A stretch of 64,000 nt of DNA. It comes from Oppiella nova. Lineage: Eukaryota > Arthropoda > Arachnida > Sarcoptiformes > Oppiidae. The position numbers and the translations under genes are program-made. The notes under the pieces are model-generated. The model was not told where the DNA came from. It was given only the letters and a program-made list of their open reading frames with translations, and ran no database searches. This document shows positions 54,914-64,000 of this stretch, one piece after another; positions within the stretch are counted from its first letter, which is position 1; each line of letters opens with the position of its first letter. Where the stretch lies: contig CAJPVJ010000005.1 of assembly GCA_905397405.1 (NCBI GenBank), positions 83,870 through 147,869 of the forward strand. The letters run 5' to 3'.

Positions 54914-57046
54914 CCGTGGCTAAGAAGTATCACTCAAACGACAGTCAATTGTCTTTAAACGACAAACCAATCGCTGAACGAGTGGTCAGTATTGTGTCAA
55001 ACGTTGCGACAATTGAATGGATAATGAATTACAGATTGAAAGCCAATTGAAGTGAAAATAAGTGACAATTAGAGAGGTTTTCATTATTTTCACTCATTTT
55101 TGAGCTTTAATTGTGTGAATGAATGTTATATTCAATTGAAATCAAAACAATTCACACATAAAACCAATGAATCGTATAATGAGTTCAAAATGTGATTCAA
55201 TTTTGAATCCGTTTTTCACGTATTTATCGATAAAAACCACTTTAATTGCGAACTATTTTGGCTGACATTTGCACATCAATTACGACCACTCAATGCAAAC
55301 ATACTTTGTGTCCCCCAACCCCTCAGATATTCATTGAATGGCTATAATGTTAATGAATTTAACTTTTTTTTATACGATTCTTGAATTGAGTCAAACAAAT
55401 AGCTATTCATTGATTGAAATGATATAAATATTTAGAGATTTAATAATATGTTTAGTAAATATTCATAAGAAATGTAATCCTTATGACATGTAATTAGTCA
55501 TTGAATGCATTGCACTCTCAATGCATAATAATGAATAATATTTGACATTATATTCAAACAATTCTTACGAAACGATTGCATAAATGAATGCAAAGCATAA
55601 GAATTGACAGACAATTGTATAGCAATTGAATGAACGCTCAACTATTTGAACGTAATGTAGAAAAATATTCATTCATTTATTATTATAAGTAATATTATGT
55701 ATATAACGTTTGATTAGTTGACACTTTGTCGTGAATAATGAACTGATTATTATATTCTCGACACTTAAGCAAATATTCACTACTTTGTTGGCATTTAATT
55801 GCATTGTTTTATTAGTACACAGAATAATGTCAACTATTTTTGGGCACAACTCTTGAGAAATACAACCACTTATTGGTTGTGCTCTCATGTAATATCACTA
55901 ATAAGTTGTGCCTTTTTTAATTGTTATCTGTAATAATCTTAAGTATAATTATTAATATATATTTATAGCAATTTAGTTGCGATAACGAGTTATTCACATG
56001 TTTTTCATGTATTTCACAGATCATTAAAAAAGCGATTTTTCATTGCAATAGAAAACAATCAAAAATAAAGTTTGTGAACACATTTGGGAATTATTTGCTA
56101 TTAATTTATGAAGAATAGGATTTTGTGATATTTGACTAAATTCTGAGTTTAAGTTATTATAGCAAAGTTTTTGAGTTATGATTATTAAGAGCATAAAAAA
56201 GAGAGTTATGTATTCAATGAGCTATTGATTTGTTTGTTAACTTACTTTCAGTGAATACCGTAATTAATATTCATATAATTTATGCCATACTTTTTGATGT
56301 CTTATTAATTAATGAGTTCTTTTAATAGTTCACTGAATATATTATTGTAAATAATTATGCGCTCAGAATAAAAGCACTGACAGATAGCATGCCAGCCCTC
56401 AAGCATTCAAGTAATTCCAGTCAAGAATTTATATAAATTTATGATTTTATGTTCACTTCTTTAGAAAATATTCTCAACAAAAAAATCTCAAGGATTTTGT
56501 CGTTGAATATGAAATGTATTGACACTGAACTCAATTCAACTGATAATGAGTTTGACTTTCTATAGTTTATCAAAAAAGTGTTGCAATTGATTAGAGTCTA
56601 ATCATTAGACATATAAAAAAATAATTTATTTAATGCGAGCTAAGATTTAGCGCACAATTGTATGAAATGGTAATGAATTATGAGTTTTTTGCATACATTT
56701 AAATATCGTTTTTTATGATTTATTTTGATATAACAGAACTTCTGTTACAGAAGAATATTTTCGCTGGAATTCATAAATCAATTTTGATATCTCTGTAGTG
56801 AAACACCTGTAGCTCTTGTGTAATAAACAGTGTGCTCTGATTAGATACCTGTCCCTGGACTGAATATACTGACAATGAAATAGTTTTTTTGCGAATAAAA
56901 ATGGCATTAAATGTGTTTCACATTCAAAAGAATTGTAATATTATTTACTATAGACTTTGCAAAACATATTTTAGTAGACAAATCATATTTTGATTGAAAT
57001 TTTGAAATCACAGAAACACTAGACTTATTAAAATAAAAAATATAAC
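54914..57046. other. Intergenic, S6K to GT8 gene
   Basis: AT-rich spacer. The right side of S6K should contain its promoter and 5' UTR; no specific element could be assigned. The 64-codon minus frame at 56713-56907 has no recognisable domain. No GA/CT tracts. Confidence 0.7.
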
Positions 57047-57052
57047 TTTATT
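57047..57052 (-). terminator. GT8 gene poly(A) signal
   Basis: AATAAA on the minus strand, 55 nt after the stop codon of the glycosyltransferase gene. Confidence 0.6.
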
Positions 57053-57106
57053 TTCACAACCTTATGAATAAATTACATAAATATTTGGACAGTTGATGAG
57101 TTGAAT

Positions 57107-58018
57107 CTAATATCTGAGTTCAAAATATTTTCGGGTGGAGTCATGCTTTCGGATGACCTGATCGGCGATATCCCACCACAGGTTGGTGTCATCCCACTGC
57201 CCGTTGCGACTCGAAAACCAGGGCTTTTTGTCGCCGTAATAGTGAATCATTTGTGGCTTAATGTTGGGCTCAATAATCTTGGCGATGGACAGCCATTCAG
57301 ATTTGCCGGCCGACCAGTTATAGCACTGATGGATGTGTGAAAACGATTGGTTTAGCGAACAATAAGTGTTGCAAATTAACTGCTCGTCGAAACCACTGAA
57401 ACACTTACTCCAACCGAATACCGGGTTTTGGTTCAATAGTCTGAGCATATGTTGGAACACCCTTTGGTCGGGTCTCAGTAATACTAAGGATCCGATGCCC
57501 ACAAACGTGTCGAATCCCTTGTCTATAATTTCTTGTGCCGATAGTTGAAACCCGTGCGGAAGCTCTCCATACAGATTGTCTATACCATGAGGACTGTACG
57601 GCTTAGCCCAGGGCAGGGAGAAAGTCATGGCCGGCGGTTCCAGTGAGAAGATCTGGTCATCGCAGTTGTCGACAGCAATCATATCCGCGTCGATGAACAA
57701 GACTTTGTCGAATGAGCCGAAGATCTTCGGGTTAAGACAATTCCATTTCGTGAACGACTCTTCGATCCAATTCCCGTATAATACTCTTTGGCGCCGATTC
57801 TTGAAATCAATACATTTGTGACGAATGTAGGGCACTGTCCACACGTGGTCGAAGAACCTGGACAATACTTTAATACTTTTTGTGGTGATATCATTGGTTA
57901 CCATACATATGAGACTGCATTTAGTGCCACTGTTTTGTAGGCTTTGGGCCAATACGAGAGCGCCGGCGATATACTTATCATCTTTCATAACGAGAGTCAC
58001 ATAAGCCATGGAACACAT
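57107..58018 (-). CDS. GT8-type (glycogenin-like) glycosyltransferase, single exon
   Basis: 303 residues in one uninterrupted exon, with an in-frame stop upstream of the ATG. The fold family is GT8: nucleotide-sugar transferases that include glycogenin and galactinol synthase. Evidence is the start AYVTLVMKDDKYIAGALVLA, the metal-binding DXD in LFIDADMIAVDN (Asp110/Asp112), the GFDEQLICNTY block, and the C-terminal HYYGDKKPW motif. The length and the N-terminal pattern recall the short arthropod and baculovirus P13-type subgroup more than animal glycogenin, which is longer. The glycogenin autoglucosylation tyrosine cannot be assigned. No signal peptide, so probably cytosolic. Substrate unknown. 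A second ATG three codons in is a possible start. It is the only intronless gene in the window, which raises the possibility of retroposition or transfer. Confidence 0.85.
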   Translation of the reverse strand: MCSMAYVTLVMKDDKYIAGALVLAQSLQNSGTKCSLICMVTNDITTKSIKVLSRFFDHVWTVPYIRHKCIDFKNRRQRVLYGNWIEESFTKWNCLNPKIFGSFDKVLFIDADMIAVDNCDDQIFSLEPPAMTFSLPWAKPYSPHGIDNLYGELPHGFQLSAQEIIDKGFDTFVGIGSLVLLRPDQRVFQHMLRLLNQNPVFGWSKCFSGFDEQLICNTYCSLNQSFSHIHQCYNWSAGKSEWLSIAKIIEPNIKPQMIHYYGDKKPWFSSRNGQWDDTNLWWDIADQVIRKHDSTRKYFELRY

Positions 58019-59808
58019 CGTGGAGTAAAGTATTGCTTAAATTACTATTATTTTAAACCATCTTGTTATTTAAACATATGTTTCATTTTGTTTTTAGTTT
58101 AATAAACACTGATTTATAAGGAATATTTAAATCATCTATGTTTATAGACGTACATTGATGAAAATATTGTTAAAACATTATTCTCGTTTTGTAAATATAA
58201 GGCATTTGTAGTAAAATAGGAAAATTGTATAATAGTTAACACTTATTTCAATTACATTTGTAATCAAATCGAGTTTTATTAGCCTTGAATTGAAAATGCT
58301 TTGATTCAATAACAACAACTACTTCTTTTTATTTATAATATTATGTAACGATTAGGGAATTTGCTCTTAATTTGTATTACAATTAATAGCAATTTGATAA
58401 TAACCGAGGCAATTACTAAAAATCTTCTGATTTGCTTTGATAACTAAATTAAGATCTTAAAGTTATTTCAATTTATGATTTGTAAAACAAAACATATGAT
58501 ATTCATTTCCTTTTATAATAATATTTTTTCCCTAATAATATCCTTTAAATATAAAATATAATTCACTGATATTTTATTTATAAACATTTATTAATTTATT
58601 AGAGAACACTGTATAGCAATTTAGTTTATGAATTATTGTACTAGTATTACGTTTATATTGTATACAAATTATTTATACACTAGTTTAAAATTTAATTATA
58701 AGAATTTATAAACCGATGCTATTAACTTACTACAATGAAAGAGATACTGTTGCATATAAAAAATGTACGGCATACGTACACAATTAACTTTATAAAATGA
58801 AAAAATTCTATAATTATCCTGGTACAAACATAATTTATTAGATAATAAAATGTTTATATCATTGAATAATAGTAAATTACGAAGAATAAACATGTTTTAT
58901 AATAAAATTCTTGAAAATTTTGATACTAATTATAGAATCATTATATTTGTCGATTATTAATATGCAAGTATAAAGGATATACATAATATAAGAATATTTT
59001 CGTAGAAAAAGTTACAGTTATATAGTTATCTATTAATAGATATATTTTAGTAGACACTAAAATATAAGACATAAATTAAAAAGAAGTTTAAACCATTTGA
59101 GTTGAATTTAAATAAACAAAAATAAAATTTATATAATTATTATCGCTAGACATTAAAATAGTAATCACTTGTTTAATGAATAAATTTATTGATTTGAAGG
59201 CAATTTTTCATTATTCTCATTCTCATAAATTGTATTAACTTATTTGTTATATAAATTTTATTTATTTTCTTAATATTTTGTTGTAATGTACAATAATTTT
59301 ATAATTATTTAAATAAATATAATATTATATAAAGTTAACTTTATTACATTAGCATAGCTATTACTGTTAATTAGCACATTATAAAAAAATTAAAGTAATT
59401 TACAAAATATTACCAATATATGATAAAATAAATAATTATAAAATCAATGATACAGTAATTGTCTAGCATTTTGTAATAATGACAGAATCATATCTAAATT
59501 ACTATCTGCTTTAAAGTTTATAATTTAATTTCATTGATCTTTATTTGAAATATTTTCTAAACTTTACAATTCGTGTCAATCCTTAGGAATGTTTCAATAA
59601 TTACTGCATTGGGAGGTAGTGTTTGAAATAAAATCGTTTATTCAATCGTTTATTACATACTTTATTATTTCATTTGTAAAATAGTTTATTTTGAGATTAA
59701 GTGAAAACTAATTATAATAATTATTATAATTAATAAACTTTCGTATTGAGTGCTTTAACTTAATTCTAGAGGATATTTACAAATATTTTGTATAACTGAA
59801 TATAAATG
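58019..59808. other. Intergenic, very AT-rich
   Basis: The most AT-rich spacer in the window. No open frame beyond chance and no repeats recognised. The upstream region of the GT8 gene lies at the left side. Confidence 0.75.
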
Positions 59809-59943
59809 TCAAATAAAATTTGTGTTAACTCTAGGAGTGTATGGACTGACAGATCGTATTGATATGTCTGACGTACGATAACTTGAAAGCGAACTGTCGG
59901 TAGAATTGGTGCAACTTTTTTGTTCGTTGATAACTTCAATGTA
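59809..59943 (-). CDS. Candidate alternative terminal exon of the BTB zinc-finger gene
   Basis: A 45-codon open block on the minus strand, GC-raised against its surroundings, begins after a possible acceptor TTATTGAG| and ends in TGA at 59809. It reads YIEVINEQKSCTNSTDSSLS, then SYRTSDISIRSVSPYTPRVN, then TNFI. It has no ATG of its own. The nearest same-strand gene upstream is the BTB zinc-finger gene, whose first exon ends in phase 0, the phase needed here. Splicing exon 1 to it would give a BTB protein without zinc fingers. It could instead be chance. Confidence 0.35.
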   Translation of the reverse strand, partial: YIEVINEQKSCTNSTDSSLSSYRTSDISIRSVSPYTPRVNTNFI

Positions 59944-60405
59944 CTCAATAAGACAACAGTGTAGCAAATGTCAAACCTTTCAACCTTTCAGACATATCAT
60001 AAGTTTAAATCCATTCACTGTTTCTGTTTTATTAGAAATTACATTTTTATTTTTACACTATCTCTCAAATTTTTATATTTGCTTTGAAAGCAATCTTTTG
60101 GCAAAATCTTAAACAATATTTAGTTTTCACACAAAAATCATATAATAATAATATATCAGAACTTTCTATAAATATCTTAATTAATAAATACAATAAAAAT
60201 GAGACAATTCTTTGGTTAATTCGATTCAATTAAAAAATGAGTTATGAATGAAAGCGAATTGAAAACAATGAGTTTGTCATGAAATAGATGAACGAATTAA
60301 TGAATTGTACGGATAATGTGTGGAAATGAATGAATGAATACAATGTTTATAAGCTTAATAATAATAAATGTAATGAATAGATGAATAGTATGTGTGTATT
60401 TGGCG
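59944..60405. other. AT-rich sequence downstream of the BTB-ZF stop
   Basis: Would hold the 3' UTR of the zinc-finger isoform. I see no coding segment. Confidence 0.6.
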
Positions 60406-62213
60406 CTAAGGTTTAATATTATGTGCCTTTTCTCTGTGAATGTTGAGAGTGTGTTTCCACGAGAACTGTCGGTGACATAACTCACACTCAAACTTATTTC
60501 GGTAATAGTTATGGATCTGATAGTGTCTCTGCAAATTGCGTTTAGCAGTGAACCCCTGATGACAGATATGGCAGTGGAACCGCTGCTGACGCATATGAAA
60601 CACCGATTGAGACCCCAGTCGAGAGTGTAATCCCTTCTTCGACGACTTTGATCTGCGTTTTTCTGTAAATATCAATCAAATGAGTCCAACATTAGACTTC
60701 TCTTTCAATCCATTTGTAGATTACAATTATCACACAATTAGTATTAGAGATATCATATAAATGGCAAACATTTATAAAGTATTGTATTTTATAAACTTTC
60801 AAAACAACAAAACTATTGAATTTCCGATAACAACAAAATATTTTAAATATTTTATAAACAAATTCAAAAATTCATTGCCAACATAACATTTACGGTATAC
60901 ATACAGTATATGACTACAAGTATAAAATAAAATGTATTCAATAACTGTTGAATGCAATGGATAATAGAAAAACTATTATATACGGGTACAGTAATTATGA
61001 AATTGAGTCAAAAGTGTAAATAAATGATGCAATGATAACAACCTCTACTAAATAAAAGTATTGTTAAATAAACAAAACTTATGACTGACCGCTAGATTTG
61101 AGTGAGTTTTGTGAACGACTTGTGCCCGCAATGGATGGAATACCCTGAGCGTCATCACCGCACGGGTCGATGAACCGCATCTGCGGCTCATAAGTGTCGA
61201 CATCTTGACTATCATTTGTGGTGTGATTGAGGTGTGAATCGGAGTTTTCATTTGTGATTTGCGATATCAAACCAATCGGTTCGTCATATATCATAGTTTT
61301 CATGTCTTAACACACAATCAGACATTCATTAGTCATATACCCTAAGCAATGAATGGCAGAACTAATACCTTCTCCGTCGACATTAGACATGAGATGAGGT
61401 GTGGATGAAGAGGAGTATTGGTTAATACTATTACTTTCCTGAGTCTATGACCACAAAAGCAATCATACATTGAGTGATACGGTACTTAAGAAGTGGACAA
61501 CAAATAAGACTCACATCTCCGGTGATCATCGACTGCTCGAGTAGTCGCGAGGGTTCGATGCCATCCTCGGAGGCGCCCACACTCTCGTTGTAAGCGCGCG
61601 AACCACTCAAGTCAGTGGGAGTGCACACCAATGACTCGCCGCTCTCGCCGTCATCCGAGTACTCAGTCATGTCTTCGTCATCCGACGGGTGCGCGTCTTT
61701 GCCGTCGTTATCATTGGTCTCATTGTCTGTCTTGTGATTCGTGGTCTCGTTTGGCTCAGACTTGCGTCGGTGTCGTCGACGGCGCCGTCGCCTCGAGATA
61801 GTGGTCGCAGTGTTGGCCGCGTTGTCCCTCCGGTGGTGATCGATGTCGACGAGGCCTTTGATTCTCAAGGCTTCGCCCGACCGGATGACGGACTCGAGCT
61901 GTTCCTGCGCTACCGTCACTTCGCCGGTGTATATGAACTCAATGATGGCTCTGAGGTCAGCCATCGGCATGTCTTTGAGGTAAACCATGGGATAGTTTGG
62001 CCACTGATTGGACATCTGGTCGAACACTGTCCTGAAGAAGGGACTGCTGGCCGACAGTATCATCCGATGGGCTTTGAGAGCGTGTCCTTCAGCGCACATG
62101 AGGGCGCAGTCAGTCATCGACTCGTCTTTGAACATCCGGTCGAAAGACTCGATCATATCTGAGATATGGTTAGCCTTCCGAAGACAAAAAGCCTGACTCT
62201 GGGGGTCAGCCAT
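60406..62213 (-). CDS. BTB/POZ domain, two C2H2 zinc-finger transcription factor
   Basis: This is a nuclear BTB-ZF factor of the broad/tramtrack/lola type found in arthropods. Exons are 62213-61515, 61438-61369, 61305-61090 and 60662-60406. The phases 0, 1 and 1 all match, giving 413 residues. The start MADPQSQAFCLRKANH leads into the BTB domain (about residues 8-130; MTDCALMCAEGHALKAHRMI, LSASSPFFRTVF, LRAIIEFIYTGEV). A basic Arg-rich stretch (SRRRRRRRHRRK) and an acidic Ser-rich linker follow. The last exon carries zinc finger 1 (Cys359, Cys362, His375, His379) and finger 2 (Cys388, Cys391, His404, His409). Introns are 76, 63 and 427 bp. The frame is open upstream to an ATG at 62309; I chose MADPQ because BTB factors of this group start close to the domain. 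The exact orthologue is not identifiable. Confidence 0.9.
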
Positions 62214-63147
62214 TGAACGGATGGTCGACACGTCTGAAGAGACCACTGAATACTCTTTCAATTGATTGCCTTTCAATACACAGTAAACGAGCATTAATTC
62301 AATCGACAAGACGAATGTCTTGAGCGGTGACCGTGGGATCAGTTCAATGGGACACTAGTCTTGAGCACAAAAACGTCAAAAACTTTGTCTTTTGTGTTGT
62401 TTTGTTGAATCAAAACATTTTCAATCATTCATTGCTTTCAATGCAAACCATTTGTCCACTAATTATGACTTCATTTCACATCGAATTCTGTTAGCAATTC
62501 AATGCAAAGGGAGTCATAAATACCTTTCAATTCGTGACGTTATTTGCGATCAGTTCTATCGAAACATTTTCTGTGAAAATCTGTTCATTTGACAAACCGT
62601 TAGATAGTGTTCACAAAACATGTGACGATTTATTGTGGGATTCCCTACTCTATTATAAAATATTTTGTGCAAAAGAAATATAATTTTAGTTGAATAACAT
62701 AAAAAGTCTGGTGAACTTATTTATTCTTTATCAATATAGTAAATTCCTAAACGAATCTTGCTCAGTTTATATATATTTTACTCAAAATATCTAATTATTT
62801 GATTACTCAATAAATTTTGAAGTCATAAGCCGTAACAGTGTTTGCGAGCAGTGCTGTAATGAATGCAGTGTTTGAGTTGTTGTCCAACAAATCGATTGAT
62901 GTTTTGATTCACTGTTTGTCTGATTGAGTCATTCAGACAACAGATGTTTGACATAAACTGTCATTAAATCACTTCTTAGGATCAGATTCACTGCACCATT
63001 GATTGTGGCAAATGTCAACCTCGTGAGTATTGCTACCATTGCTTGCATTGTGTGCACGGATTGACTCGAAAATTGAGTCATTTTTTGAGTGACATTTGTG
63101 CGACCAATGAGTGGTCTGTCTGTGGATTCAATTGATGTCTTCGTTTG
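62214..63147. promoter_or_regulatory. Shared upstream region of BTB-ZF (-) and ICA1 (+)
   Basis: A 934-bp spacer between two divergent start codons, expected to hold both promoters and 5' UTRs. A CRE-like TGACGT lies at 62535-62540. No TATA box could be assigned. The 66-codon plus frame at 62392-62592 has no domain. Confidence 0.4.
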
Positions 63148-64000
63148 ATGACTGATAGGAACGGTATATACGGCCAGACGTACGACCGATATGTGGAACG
63201 ATACGACGACTCGACACTATCGCGAATGCAATGCCATTACTGGACAACAAAACAGACATTTCTTCGCAAATTGAAGCGCAAAGAAGACGATTGTGTTGTG
63301 GCTTCCGATGCGGAACTGGACGCCAAACTCGAGGTATGCATTGGTTTGTGGTTATGATAGCCTTTATGACCCGGGATTGCAATGTCCGACAGCTGTTGCG
63401 CTCGATCGACGAGTCGTGTCAGAACCTGCTGCTCGTGCTGGAGGCCTATCAGGACCGCATCTGTGGGTTGGCTCACGAGGAGGCGGCCGCCGGACGCTTC
63501 CTCAAAGAGTGCGCGAAACTCGATAAGACGAGAGCCGGCAAAATGATGGCGGCGTCCGGGAAGACACTCAGCTATAGCGCCCAACAGAGGATTCAGTTGC
63601 GGAACCCATTGGTGAGACTGTATCAGGAAGTGGAGACATTCCAGTACAGAGCGGTGGCCGACACGATGCTCACCGTCGACAAGATGGAGTCGGCGCGCAC
63701 CGCATACCGGGCCGCTCTGCTCTGGATGAAAGACGTGTCGCAACAGTTAGATCCGGACACTTATAAACAGTTGGAGAAGTTTCGTAAAGTCCAGAGTCAT
63801 GTCCGCAAAACGAAGGTCCGCTTCGATCGCATCAAATTGGATACTCTCCAGAAGATTGATCTGTTGAGTGCCTCGCGTTGTAATATGTATTCACACGCTT
63901 TGGTTGGTTATCAGAACTCTTCGCTCCAGTTCTGGGAGAAGTCATCGAAGACGATGAGTGCTGTCGCCGACTCTTTCAAGGGATACCAATACTATGAGTT
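63148..64000 (+). CDS. ICA1: Islet cell autoantigen 1 (ICA69), BAR-domain N-terminal part, cut by window end
   Basis: ICA1/ICA69 is an arfaptin-like BAR (AH) domain protein that binds Rab2 and PICK1 and works in Golgi, secretory-granule and receptor trafficking. Exon 1 is 63148-63333; exon 2 runs from 63393 past the right edge. The 59-bp phase-0 intron has donor GAG|GTATGC and acceptor CCGACAG|. At least 264 residues are encoded. Family blocks are visible in order: MQCHYWTTKQTFLRKL, ASDAELDAKLE, DKTRAGKMMAASGKTLSY, RNPLVRLYQEVETF, AALLWMKDVSQQLDP, EKFRKVQ and ASRCNMYSHALVGYQ, ending FKGYQYYE. The start follows an in-frame stop at 63133 and gives the usual N-terminal length. The C-terminal ICA69 region lies outside. 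Confidence 0.96.

Noticed and set aside
61689-62162. 157-codon plus-strand open frame
   Set aside because: Antisense shadow of the BTB exon, whose minus-strand reading has a clear domain.
63237-63743. 168-codon minus-strand open frame
   Set aside because: Antisense shadow of ICA1 exon 2, whose plus-strand reading matches the BAR domain throughout.

Overview
The window is eukaryotic nuclear DNA from an arthropod, most likely a mite (probably acariform). Genes are split by GT-AG introns. Exons are clearly GC-richer than the very AT-rich introns and spacers, and all recognisable proteins are animal housekeeping or signalling genes. The mite assignment is an inference from protein style and intron structure, not from a marker gene. 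There is no prokaryotic signature, rRNA, CRISPR array or confident tRNA.

Positions 1-47001 are almost entirely introns of one minus-strand gene. Three small exons encode the conserved N-terminal coiled-coil region shared by CUX1 (Cut-like homeobox) and its Golgi splice relative CASP. They lie at 46936-47001, 13712-13822 and 3978-4104. The introns between them are 33.1 kb and 9.6 kb, and the gene runs off the left edge. These introns carry dozens of (GA)n/(CT)n microsatellites, a 582-bp element with 78-bp terminal inverted repeats plus decayed relatives, a 172-bp tandem duplication, and a GC-raised island at 7.3-8.8 kb that might be a nested gene.

From 47.0 kb rightwards the window is gene-dense and almost free of long GA/CT tracts after 50.2 kb. 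NUP88 (+, five exons, 47561-52636) starts head-to-head with CUX1/CASP across about 560 bp. It ends tail-to-tail with the p70 S6 kinase gene (-, three exons, 53153-54913). An intronless GT8-type glycosyltransferase (-, 57107-58018) follows. Next is a BTB/two-zinc-finger transcription factor (-, four exons, 60406-62213) with a candidate alternative last exon downstream. Finally, ICA1 (ICA69, BAR domain; +, from 63148) is transcribed away from the BTB gene and is cut by the right edge.

The genes do not form one pathway. NUP88 acts at the nuclear pore, S6K in TOR signalling, ICA1 and possibly CASP in Golgi/vesicle membranes, and the BTB-ZF protein in transcription. The arrangement is two divergent pairs with short shared upstream regions and one convergent pair. 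Splice phases were checked by hand and match at every junction given for the recognised genes.
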